Shown here: positions 7,523 through 15,183 of the stretch, piece after piece
Position numbering within the stretch: position 1 is the first letter of the stretch
Layout: the number at the start of each line of letters is the position of its first letter
Source of the DNA: Pseudochelatococcus sp047501465
GTDB lineage: Bacteria; Pseudomonadota; Alphaproteobacteria; Rhizobiales; Beijerinckiaceae
Length of the DNA stretch: 64,000 nt
Assembly: GCF_047501465.1 (NCBI RefSeq)
Contig: NZ_JAZDRL010000001.1
Span: 930,001 to 994,000, forward strand
Direction: 5' to 3'
Notes under the pieces: model-generated
What the model saw: the letters and a program-made list of their open reading frames with translations, nothing else
The model's database searches: none
What the model was told of the DNA's origin: nothing
Translations under genes and position numbers: made by a program

Positions 7523-8794
7523 ATGCCCCATATCGCCATCATCGGCGCCGGCATCACTGGTGTGACTGCCGCTTATTCTCTCGCCCTGCGTGGTTATGAT
7601 GTCACCGTTCTCGATCGTGGTCGCTATCCGGCCATGGATACCTCTTTTGCCAATGGTGGCCAGCTTTCGGCCTGCAACGCAGAAGTGTGGAACAGCATCT
7701 CCACCGTCTTCAAGGGCATCAAGTGGATGCTCCGCAAAGATGCGCCGCTGCTGGTCAACCCCATGCCCAGCTGGCACAAATATTCCTGGATGGCAGAGTT
7801 CATCGGCAACATCCCGCATTACCGCGTCAATACCATCGAGACAACCCGCCTTGCGATTGCTGCACGCGCACATTTGTTCTCGATTGCAGAAAATGAAAAC
7901 ATCGAATTCGATCTCGAAAAGCGCGGCATTCTACACATTTTCCGCGACAAGAAGGCCTTTGACGCCAGCGCACGTGTGAACAAGCTCCTCAAAGAGGGCG
8001 GGCTGGAACGTAACGCCGTAACGCCTGAAGAGATGCGCACAATTGAGCCGACTCTCACCGGCACCTATGTCGGCGGCTTTTTTACGCCCTCCGACTCAAC
8101 TGGCGATATTCATAAATTCACGCGCGGCCTGGCCGAAGCCTGCCAGAAGCGTGGCGTGCGCTTCATTCAGGATGCAGTCGTCACCACCATAGAGCGTGAC
8201 GGCGAGAAGGAAACTGACGGCTTTACCATCAAGTACACGCCCGCCTTGCCCGAAAGCGGCCTTGCGCAGCATGCCAATACTGTCGAGCAAGACGTGCGGG
8301 CCGATGCTGTGGTGATTTGCGCTGCCTCCGCCAGCCGCGCTTTTGCCGCCTCGCTTGGTGATCGGTTGAACATCTATCCGGTGAAGGGTTATTCGATCAC
8401 CGTCAACCTCAACGATACCCCATCGCAGCAGCAGACACCGACCGTCAGCTTGCTGGATGAAGCCGCCAAGATCGTCACCAGCCGTTTAGGCGCTGATCGT
8501 TTCCGCGTGGCAGGTACGGCAGAATACAATGGCTTCAACCGCGATATCCGCGCTGATCGTATTCAGCCACTTGTAGACTGGGTGCGGCGCGAATTTCCGG
8601 GTGTCACGACAGAACACGTCGTGCCATGGACGGGTCTGCGTCCCATGATGCCAGACATGATGCCGCGCGTGCGCAGAGGCCGCTTGAAAGGCGTATTTTA
8701 CAACACCGGCCATGGCCATCTGGGCTGGACACTTTCTGCCGCGACTGCAGAATTGATTGCCGAACAAGTGCGCGCTGATTATCCGGTGGCATAA
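7523..8794 (+). CDS. DadA-like FAD-dependent D-amino-acid dehydrogenase/oxidoreductase under a glycine riboswitch
   Basis: This 423-residue flavoenzyme starts with the FAD-binding IIGAGITGVTAAYSLALRG and has the DAO-family segments TSFANGGQLS and, near the C-terminus, TGHGHLGWTLSAA. The closest named family is the small subunit of D-amino-acid dehydrogenase (DadA), which oxidatively deaminates amino acids and passes electrons to the respiratory chain. The ATG at 7523 follows AGGAAAC; the longer frame from 7481 runs into the riboswitch palindrome and is rejected. The glycine riboswitch upstream suggests that glycine, or an amine linked to it such as sarcosine, is the physiological signal or substrate, so the name dadA may mislead. 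A GlcG-like gene follows 25 bases downstream. Confidence 0.82.
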   Translation: MPHIAIIGAGITGVTAAYSLALRGYDVTVLDRGRYPAMDTSFANGGQLSACNAEVWNSISTVFKGIKWMLRKDAPLLVNPMPSWHKYSWMAEFIGNIPHYRVNTIETTRLAIAARAHLFSIAENENIEFDLEKRGILHIFRDKKAFDASARVNKLLKEGGLERNAVTPEEMRTIEPTLTGTYVGGFFTPSDSTGDIHKFTRGLAEACQKRGVRFIQDAVVTTIERDGEKETDGFTIKYTPALPESGLAQHANTVEQDVRADAVVICAASASRAFAASLGDRLNIYPVKGYSITVNLNDTPSQQQTPTVSLLDEAAKIVTSRLGADRFRVAGTAEYNGFNRDIRADRIQPLVDWVRREFPGVTTEHVVPWTGLRPMMPDMMPRVRRGRLKGVFYNTGHGHLGWTLSAATAELIAEQVRADYPVA

Positions 8795-8819
8795 TTCAAA
8801 TCACAAAGAGGAAACTCCC

Positions 8820-9245
8820 ATGTTGACCATTCGCAGGATCGATCAAGCCGACGCTCGTTTGCTGATTGAAGGCGCACGCGCCAAAGCAACCGCTATTGGT
8901 GTGCCGATGTGCATTGCTGTAACCGATGAGTCTGGCAATCTTGTCGCGTTTGAGCGCATGGATGGCGGCAAGATCACCAGCATTACAATTGCAATCGACA
9001 AAGCTTTCACTGCTGCCGCTGCCAAAAAGGCCACGCACGAATATGGCGCAGCAAGCCAGCCCGGCAGCCCGGCCTATGGCATCAACTCCGCTGTTAGCGG
9101 CCGATTGATGGTTGTAGGTGGCGGTCTGCCCGTGTTGGTTGATGGCGAAGTTGTTGCAGGCATCGGCATCAGCTCCGGCACGCCGGGGCAGGATCAGGAA
9201 TGCGCCCAGGCCGGAATCGATTTCTTTCTCAGCAAAAGAAGCTGA
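8820..9245 (+). CDS. GlcG/HbpS-like (DUF336) protein
   Basis: This is a 141-residue single-domain protein of the GlcG/HbpS family (Pfam Haem_degrading, formerly DUF336). Family features are CIAVTDESGNLVAFERMDG near the start, YGINSAVSGRLMVVGGGLP in the middle and the final GTPGQDQECAQAGI. The ATG at 8820 is preceded by AGAGGAAA; the longer frame overlaps the upstream gene and is unlikely. Members are found beside glycolate oxidase genes and in haem-binding signalling, but their activity is poorly defined. Here it shares an operon with a glycine-riboswitch-controlled flavoenzyme. A strong terminator follows. A role in handling the product or flavin/haem state is inference only. Confidence 0.82.
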   Translation: MLTIRRIDQADARLLIEGARAKATAIGVPMCIAVTDESGNLVAFERMDGGKITSITIAIDKAFTAAAAKKATHEYGAASQPGSPAYGINSAVSGRLMVVGGGLPVLVDGEVVAGIGISSGTPGQDQECAQAGIDFFLSKRS

Positions 9246-9279
9246 GTAAAAGCCAAACGTTTTTAGCTATCGATTAAAG

Positions 9280-9323
9280 AGCCTCCAAGGTCGTCATCTC
9301 GCAGCCTTGGAGGCTTTTTCTTT
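9280..9323. terminator. Intrinsic terminator between convergent genes
   Basis: AGCCTCCAAGG (9280-9290) pairs perfectly with CCTTGGAGGCT (9304-9314) across a 13-base loop and runs into TTTTC TTTCC. It ends the riboswitch operon. The CoA-transferase gene converges from the other side, and the A-rich left flank could support termination in that direction as well. Confidence 0.85.
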
Positions 9324-9334
9324 CCTATGGAGAA

Positions 9335-10492
9335 TTATCGCGCCTGCTCAGCCACATTGAGCTCGGCCAGAATTTCCTGGGTGTGCTCGCCAAGGCGCGG
9401 TGAGCGGCGGTCCAGCTTGAGGCTGGCATTAGAAAAAGCAATGGGCGTGCGCACACCGGGCACGCCATCTGGAGAGATCTGCATACCACGTGCAATAATC
9501 TGCGGATCAGCAAAAACATCGGCAAGCGTATTGATAGGGCCAGCCGGAACACCTGCACGCTCCAGAGCTCCAAGCAGATCATCCCTCTGCCAAAGTGCGA
9601 TTTTCTCTGAGAGAAGCTCCGTCAGCGCCACGCGGTTGGCTACCCGCGTTGCATTGGTGATGAAACGAGGATCACGCGCGAGTGCCGCAACACCCAGCGC
9701 CTGCGCCAGCCGACCAAATTGCCCGTCATTTCCCACCGCAACGATGATAAAGCCATCCGCAACTGAAAACGCCTGATACGGCGCGATGTTGGGATGTGCA
9801 TTGCCCAAGCGATGCGGCACAATGCCAGAGGCCAGATAGTTCATGGCCTGATTGGCCAACACCCCGGTGATGCTGTCGAACAGCGCCATATCGACATGCT
9901 GCCCAACGCCCGTGCGTTCTCGCTGCCATAGCGCCGCCTGAATGGCGACAACACCGTAGACCCCGGTAAAAATATCGACGAAGGCAACGCCCATTTTCTG
10001 GGGTGCGCCATCTGGTTCGCCGGTGAGGTCCATGATTGCGCCCATGCCCTGCATCATGAAATCATAACCCGGACGCGCGGCATAAGGGCCATTCTGGCCA
10101 AAGCCCGTCACTGAGCAATAAACCAGACGCGGATTGAGCTTATGCAGGCTTTCATAATCAAGGCCATATTTGACCAGCCCTCCGACCTTGAAATTCTCGA
10201 TCAGAACGTCTGCATCCTGCACTAAGCGACGCACCAGCGCCTGCCCTTCCTCGGTGGAGAAATCCGCCGTAATTGAGCGTTTTCCACGGTTACAGGCATG
10301 AAAATAAGCCGCCGATGGCTCCCCATCCACCTCAATGAAGGGAGGCCCCCACGTACGGGTATCATCCCCACTGGGGCTTTCGACCTTGATAACATCAGCG
10401 CCAAGATCAGCCAGCGTTTGCCCAATCCATGGCCCGGCCAGAATGCGCGCAAGTTCAACAACTTTCAGGCCACTTAATGGATGTTCGGACAT
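9335..10492 (-). CDS. Family III (CaiB/BaiF) CoA-transferase, probably acting on glutarate
   Basis: This 385-residue family III CoA-transferase moves CoA between carboxylic acids through an enzyme-bound aspartyl-CoA. Family features are LARILAGPWIGQTLADLGADVIKVE (about 14-38), the NRGKRSI loop and RPGYDFMMQGMG, whose Asp (about residue 144) is the expected nucleophile. The ATG at 10492 gives the usual short N-terminus; the frame extends upstream without family similarity. The next gene on the same strand upstream is glutaryl-CoA dehydrogenase, which points to a succinyl-CoA:glutarate transferase that supplies glutaryl-CoA. The substrate is inferred from context. The two genes are 221 bases apart, so they may have separate promoters. 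Confidence 0.85.
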   Translation of the reverse strand: MSEHPLSGLKVVELARILAGPWIGQTLADLGADVIKVESPSGDDTRTWGPPFIEVDGEPSAAYFHACNRGKRSITADFSTEEGQALVRRLVQDADVLIENFKVGGLVKYGLDYESLHKLNPRLVYCSVTGFGQNGPYAARPGYDFMMQGMGAIMDLTGEPDGAPQKMGVAFVDIFTGVYGVVAIQAALWQRERTGVGQHVDMALFDSITGVLANQAMNYLASGIVPHRLGNAHPNIAPYQAFSVADGFIIVAVGNDGQFGRLAQALGVAALARDPRFITNATRVANRVALTELLSEKIALWQRDDLLGALERAGVPAGPINTLADVFADPQIIARGMQISPDGVPGVRTPIAFSNASLKLDRRSPRLGEHTQEILAELNVAEQAR

Positions 10493-10713
10493 AGCACCAA
10501 CAATTTCCAAATGCTGTAACTCAATGAGTAAAAGCATCCTAAGCGATACAATAACGCCCACACATCGAAAGGATGTGTTGAGCTTCACCTCAGCAAGCGC
10601 CGAAAATGGTGACTATCGAGAACCAAAGCACAGTGAACTTATGTCCATCAGCCTAAGGCACGCAGCGCGTTACCATTTGCAAGCCACGATGGCGCGGCAA
10701 AGATCGACGCATC

Positions 10714-11901
10714 CTAGAAAAACGCCTGCAGGCCCGTCTGTGCACGCCCCAGAATCAGCGCATGGACATCATGTGTGCCTTCATAAGTGTTCACGGTTTC
10801 CAGATTCTGCGCATGGCGCATCACGTGATATTCAATCTGGATACCATTGCCGCCGTGCATATCACGCGCCTGACGGGCAATATCGAGCGCCTTGCCGCAA
10901 TTATTACGCTTCACGATGGAAATAACCTCAGGTGCAAACGAACCCTCATCCATCATCCGCCCAACACGCAGGCTGGCCTGCAATCCAAGTGCGATCTCGG
11001 TCTGCATATCGGCGAGCTTTTTCTGGAACAGCTGTGTGCCTGCCAGTGGTTTGTCGAACTGTTTGCGATCCAGTCCATATTGGCGCGCCCGGAACCAGCA
11101 GTCCTCAGCCGCCCCCATAGCACCCCAGGAGATGCCATAACGGGCGCGATTAAGGCAGCCAAATGGCCCCTTCAGACCAGAAACATTTGGCAAGAGCGCT
11201 TCTTCGCCTACAACAACATCGTCGAGAACAATTTCGCCAGTGATGGAGGCGCGCAGGCTCAGCTTGCCATCAATTTTTGGAGCAGACAGGCCCCTGGTGC
11301 CCTTATCCAGCACGAAACCGCGAATCTGATTATCGTGCGCGGCAGATTTTGCCCATACCACGAAAACATCCGCGATCGGCGCATTGGAAATCCACGTCTT
11401 TGAACCGTTGAGGCGATAGCCACCATCGACCTTTTCAGCACGCGTCTTCATGCCGCCAGGATCAGAACCCGCATCCGGCTCAGTGAGGCCAAAACAGCCA
11501 ATCCACTCGCCAGATGCGAGCTTCGGCAGATACTTTTTGCGCTGTTCTTCAGAGCCGTAGGCGTAAATCGGATACATCACCAATGATGATTGCACGCTCA
11601 TCATCGACCGATAGCCACTATCAACGCGCTCGATCTCACGCGCAATCAGGCCATAGGCAACGTAACTTGCGCCCGCCCCGCCGTATTCCTCAGGCACAGT
11701 TGGGCCAAGCAAGCCTGCCTCGCCCATCTCGCGAAAAATGGAGGGGTCAGTCGTTTCATGCAGGTAGGCATCCTGAATGCGCGGTGCGAGTCTATCAGCG
11801 GCGAAGGCAGTGGCGGCATTGCGGATGATTCGCTCGTCCTCTGTCAGCTGCTGATCGAGAAGAAATGGATCGCTCCATGTAAATGAACCATATTCTGCCA
11901 T
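10714..11901 (-). CDS. gcdH: Glutaryl-CoA dehydrogenase
   Basis: This 395-residue acyl-CoA dehydrogenase oxidises and decarboxylates glutaryl-CoA to crotonyl-CoA in lysine and tryptophan breakdown, passing electrons to ETF. It matches the GCDH subfamily along its length: FTWSDPFLLDQQLTEDER near the N-terminus, GCFGLTEPDAGSDPGGM (flavin loop), NRARYGISWGAMGAAE, and NTYEGTHDVHALILGR, which holds the catalytic Glu. The ATG at 11901 has GGAGAGG upstream; the 29-codon extension of the frame is not conserved-looking. The CoA-transferase downstream fits the same pathway. No ETF or crotonase gene is present in the window. Confidence 0.95.
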   Translation of the reverse strand: MAEYGSFTWSDPFLLDQQLTEDERIIRNAATAFAADRLAPRIQDAYLHETTDPSIFREMGEAGLLGPTVPEEYGGAGASYVAYGLIAREIERVDSGYRSMMSVQSSLVMYPIYAYGSEEQRKKYLPKLASGEWIGCFGLTEPDAGSDPGGMKTRAEKVDGGYRLNGSKTWISNAPIADVFVVWAKSAAHDNQIRGFVLDKGTRGLSAPKIDGKLSLRASITGEIVLDDVVVGEEALLPNVSGLKGPFGCLNRARYGISWGAMGAAEDCWFRARQYGLDRKQFDKPLAGTQLFQKKLADMQTEIALGLQASLRVGRMMDEGSFAPEVISIVKRNNCGKALDIARQARDMHGGNGIQIEYHVMRHAQNLETVNTYEGTHDVHALILGRAQTGLQAFF

Positions 11902-12248
11902 GGGGCCCCTCTCCAGACTGAATCCAACTGCTCCGCACGCCAGAATAGCGCCTATATTTATATGTTCGTGCAGCTTGAAATGACTCACAACCGTTTTCCA
12001 AACGGTTCATGCTCATCTATTGGTGATGATATCTTCATGATTGACAAGCACAATGCACGCCGAGGGCTTTATTTACCCGTAACTCACATCATTATGAGAG
12101 ACAGCTGCATTGCAGTGCGAGATAATAAGCTTCGATTGCATCGAAACACGCACCCTAAAATTCATTACTTTCTTGCCGCACCAGTATGCGCAATTCAAAT
12201 ATTCTCTCTTAGTTATCAGGATGGGCCATAAGGCCCACCCATCGCACG
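11902..12248. other. Intergenic region between cheZ and gcdH
   Basis: This 347-base gap lies downstream of cheZ and upstream of gcdH, both on the minus strand. Just after cheZ a short hairpin TGGGCC (12222-12227)/GGCCCA (12232-12237) could terminate transcription, but no U tract follows. TTCGAT/ATCGAA (12131-12136, 12140-12145) is a small palindrome in the likely gcdH promoter region. No ORF or RNA gene was recognised. Confidence 0.45.
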
Positions 12249-12971
12249 TTATGCAAACAGCGAGTCAATATCATCTTGCGAGACGACATTTACATCCGTC
12301 TCAAGCGGGGGCCCATTGAGTAGCGCTGCATCGCCAACCCTCTCGGGCGGCGTGGCGATATCAATGTCAGGAATTGTAGAAAACCCTGCAGCCCCACCCC
12401 AGATTGTCATCATGCTTTCCACCCTATCCTCGATAAAGTGAAGCACCTGCACAACCTTGCTAATCCGCTGACCTGTCAGATCCTGGAAATTGCATGCCTC
12501 GAAAATCTTGATGGCTTGCTTATGAATATCGACAATCTGCGCTTGCTCATCGCCCTGCAAATTCGATATCAGCTTGCCCGCAGTTTCTTCGATGCTCTCT
12601 GCCGATGACAGAATCGTTTCCGTAGCAGCCTCGGTGCCGCTCACAACAGCATCCAGCTCATCAAGCGCACGACTTGACATATCGCCCTTCAATCCCTTGA
12701 CCTGAAGGCTAAGGATTTCGCGCTTTGTATTCAAGATCGCTTGCTGGATTGAGCCAACTTCAGCCATCATTGCGGCATTAGCGCGTGGATCACTTGGTGG
12801 AGGGGTGCCCCCGCCTTGATGTACTAATTGCCGAATTTCAGCCAGCTCTCTAAATACTCTTGCGAACATCGCGGAATAATCCACGTGCTCATTCGTCGTA
12901 CGCAACTCGCGTTCCTCACCGTCCTGTTCAATCCCAGTTTCGATTCGGAACGGCCGACGATCAACCGGCAT
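12249..12971 (-). CDS. cheZ: Chemotaxis protein phosphatase CheZ
   Basis: This 240-residue CheZ homologue dephosphorylates CheY-P and so resets flagellar motor signalling. The family motif NFQDLTGQRI lies at residues 161-170; Asp164 and Gln168 match the catalytic Asp143 and Gln147 of E. coli CheZ. The region before it (about 65-160) is helical, as in the CheZ four-helix bundle. The C-terminus ends SQDDIDSLFA after an acidic linker, resembling the CheY-binding peptides of CheZ and FliM. The ATG at 12971 follows GGGAGTAA; the upstream extension runs into the cheY promoter and is rejected. It is transcribed away from cheY. CheZ is not found in all alphaproteobacteria. Confidence 0.88.
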   Translation of the reverse strand: MPVDRRPFRIETGIEQDGEERELRTTNEHVDYSAMFARVFRELAEIRQLVHQGGGTPPPSDPRANAAMMAEVGSIQQAILNTKREILSLQVKGLKGDMSSRALDELDAVVSGTEAATETILSSAESIEETAGKLISNLQGDEQAQIVDIHKQAIKIFEACNFQDLTGQRISKVVQVLHFIEDRVESMMTIWGGAAGFSTIPDIDIATPPERVGDAALLNGPPLETDVNVVSQDDIDSLFA

Positions 12972-13162
12972 CGGCTTTACTCCCACGTTGTGGAAAACTG
13001 TTATCTTGAATAAACGATTGCTTCCTGACGTGCAATATTTCCAAAATATGAAAAGCAAGCCTCGGGCAAGCCATGACTGGCATCAACTGTAATTAACATG
13101 CAACGCCCGTAACCTTCCATGTACTGTTTGAATGTACGATCTGTGCGTGTCTGGAGTGATTG

Positions 13163-13543
13163 ATGGCCCTTGATCTTGCAATGCCAATTCTCGTTGTCGA
13201 CGATTATAAGACAATGGTCAGAATTATTAAAAACCTCCTGAAGCAAGTTGGTTTTCAGGACGTTGACGATGCCGCTGATGGCAGCGAAGCCCTGACAAAG
13301 CTTAAAGAACGCAAGTATGGTCTTGTGATCTCGGATTGGAATATGGAGCCGATGACCGGCTATGAACTCTTGAAGCAGGTGCGCGAAAGCCCTGAGATGG
13401 AAACACTTCCATTCATCATGGTTACCGCAGAAGCCAAGAGTGAAAACGTCATCGCAGCTAAAAAGGCTGGCGTGAACAACTATATCGTCAAACCGTTCAA
13501 CGCCCAAACGCTCAAAGACAAAATCGAGGCAGTATTTGCCTAA
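13163..13543 (+). CDS. cheY: CheY-type single-domain response regulator
   Basis: This 126-residue receiver domain has all the switch residues: Asp13/Asp14 in ILVVDDY, phospho-acceptor Asp58 in LVISDWNM, Thr88 in MVTAE and Lys110 in YIVKPF. With no output domain it is expected to bind the flagellar switch when phosphorylated. Asn60-Met61-Glu62 after Asp58 and the overall sequence are close to classical CheY. The ATG at 13163 has GGAG six bases upstream; a TTG three bases earlier is less likely. It is divergent from cheZ with about 190 bases between them, which supports a CheY-CheZ pair. No cheA or receptor operon is visible nearby. Confidence 0.92.
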   Translation: MALDLAMPILVVDDYKTMVRIIKNLLKQVGFQDVDDAADGSEALTKLKERKYGLVISDWNMEPMTGYELLKQVRESPEMETLPFIMVTAEAKSENVIAAKKAGVNNYIVKPFNAQTLKDKIEAVFA

Positions 13544-13551
13544 ACCATAAG

Positions 13552-13583
13552 CTTCAGGAAGAGACATCAAACTCTTCCTGAAG
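13552..13583. terminator. Two-way terminator-like inverted repeat between cheY and selO
   Basis: CTTCAGGAAGAG (13552-13563) and CTCTTCCTGAAG (13572-13583) form a perfect 12-bp stem with an 8-base loop. It lies between the convergent ends of cheY and selO, with the selO stop codon one base beyond the right arm. Short T-rich and A-rich flanks would allow termination in both directions. Confidence 0.75.
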
Positions 13584-13584
13584 T

Positions 13585-15150
13585 TTAGGTGCCACAGAAG
13601 GTCTGGGTTACCACTTGCTCAGGCCTTGGCGGTGCCATGAAGTATGCATTTGCTGATTGCGATACAAATGGATTAGCCAAAGCATCTACGAGGGCATCAA
13701 ACGGGGCAAAATCCTCTTCGAGAGCTGCACTAATGGCCTCCTGGATAAGATGATTGCGCGGAATGATCGTGGGATTGATCGCACGCATCCTTTCCTGCCG
13801 CATATTATCACCGCCAGGCATCGGCCCTTCAGCCTGTGATAAACGCTGACGCCAGCGTGCAAGCCAGGATGTGACTGGCTCCTGCTCAGCAAACAGTCCC
13901 ATGAAACGTGTCTCTGCTGCTTGCGCTTCCTCATCACCTACATTTATCGCCAGTTCACTCAACCAGCGGAATGTCAGTGTAAAATCAGCACCAGAATCAT
14001 CGCGACCATGATTGGTCATGATTTTCAGCAGATCCTTCACCAGCGAGCGATCCGCTGCACCTGTTTCGCTTTCAATCCCTGCACTGGTCAAAACCTCGGC
14101 AAAGCCAAGCTTCGCACGCATAATACCCAGCCAAGCGGTTTCAAAAAGCACAGGGAAAGCGTCCAGCGCTTCCTGCGCGCTTTCCTGCGCATCGCGGCCA
14201 TTCTCTGACAGCAACGGCAGAAGCGTTTGGCAGAACCGCGCCAGATTCCAATGCGTGATCGTTGGCTGATAACCCCATGCGTAACGACCCATTTCATCAA
14301 TTGCACTGAAAACTGCGGCCGGGTTAAATCCATCCATAAATGCGCATGGGCCAAAATCGATCGTCTCACCAGCAATCGACATGTTATCCGTATTCATGAC
14401 ACCATGGATAAAACCAACTGACATCCACTGCGCCACCAATTTTGCCTGCGCAGCAATCACGTGATCAAGCATTGCGCGCACAGGGGCTGCCGCGTGAGCA
14501 GCATCGGGATATAAATGCCGGATCACGTAATCCACCAGCACCCGTACCGCCTCTGTATCACCATTCGCCGCGAAATACTGGAAAGTGCCAATGCGGACAT
14601 GGCTGCGTGCAACACGCGTCAGGATTGCACCGGGTAAGGGCACCTCCCGCAACACTTCTTCGCCCGTAAGCACTGCCGCTAAAGCGCGGGTTGAGGGAAT
14701 GCCAAGAGCTGCCATCGCTTCGCTGACGATATACTCACGCAGCACCGGGCCCAGTGCCGCCCGTCCATCCCCGCCACGAGAAAACGGCGTACGCCCTGCG
14801 CCCTTCAGTTGGATATCCCGGCGGATGCCATCGCGTCCGATGACTTCACCCAACAAAACAGCACGTCCATCGCCAAGCCTCGGCACCCACTGCCCAAATT
14901 GATGTCCTGCATAAACAGCAGCAATAGGCTCTGCCCCTTCAGGCACCGTATTGCCGGCGAATATAGCCGCAAGCCGTGCAGCCACTTCAGCTGACGGATG
15001 ATCCGTAGTGATGGCAGGCTCAACCCCTAGCAGAGCCGCAAGCCTGGCATTAACCCGCACGAGACGGGGCGCACGCACCGGCACAGGATTCTGGTGTGCG
15101 AAAAAGCGCTCGGGCAGATGCGCGTAGGAGTTATCGAATTTAAAAGTCAT
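13585..15150 (-). CDS. selO: SelO/YdiU family protein adenylyltransferase (pseudokinase fold)
   Basis: This 521-residue UPF0061 protein belongs to the SelO family, which transfers AMP from ATP to Ser/Thr/Tyr of target proteins, often linked to redox stress. Family signatures are LKGAGRTPFSRGGDGRAALG and REYIVSEAMAALGIPS (first third), followed by HVRIGTFQYFA and the GVMNTDNMSIAGETIDFGPCAF metal/nucleotide loop. The C-terminus is TFCGT; the Cys occupies the position of selenocysteine in eukaryotic SelO. Start codon choice: ATG at 15150; the TTG at 15168 has no better support. Length is normal for the family. It converges with cheY and follows the RND operon on the same strand after about 30 bases, so it may be cotranscribed with it. 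Confidence 0.93.
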   Translation of the reverse strand: MTFKFDNSYAHLPERFFAHQNPVPVRAPRLVRVNARLAALLGVEPAITTDHPSAEVAARLAAIFAGNTVPEGAEPIAAVYAGHQFGQWVPRLGDGRAVLLGEVIGRDGIRRDIQLKGAGRTPFSRGGDGRAALGPVLREYIVSEAMAALGIPSTRALAAVLTGEEVLREVPLPGAILTRVARSHVRIGTFQYFAANGDTEAVRVLVDYVIRHLYPDAAHAAAPVRAMLDHVIAAQAKLVAQWMSVGFIHGVMNTDNMSIAGETIDFGPCAFMDGFNPAAVFSAIDEMGRYAWGYQPTITHWNLARFCQTLLPLLSENGRDAQESAQEALDAFPVLFETAWLGIMRAKLGFAEVLTSAGIESETGAADRSLVKDLLKIMTNHGRDDSGADFTLTFRWLSELAINVGDEEAQAAETRFMGLFAEQEPVTSWLARWRQRLSQAEGPMPGGDNMRQERMRAINPTIIPRNHLIQEAISAALEEDFAPFDALVDALANPFVSQSANAYFMAPPRPEQVVTQTFCGT

Positions 15151-15183
15151 GTTGGTTCTACGCTTCAAATCTCAAGCAGCGCC

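Noticed and set aside
7376..7873. A minus-strand frame of 165 codons across the riboswitch
   Set aside because: It covers the second glycine aptamer and the start of the flavoenzyme, both well supported on the plus strand.
13585..15150. Selenocysteine in SelO
   Set aside because: The C-terminal TFCGT uses a normal Cys codon, and no in-frame TGA precedes the stop.
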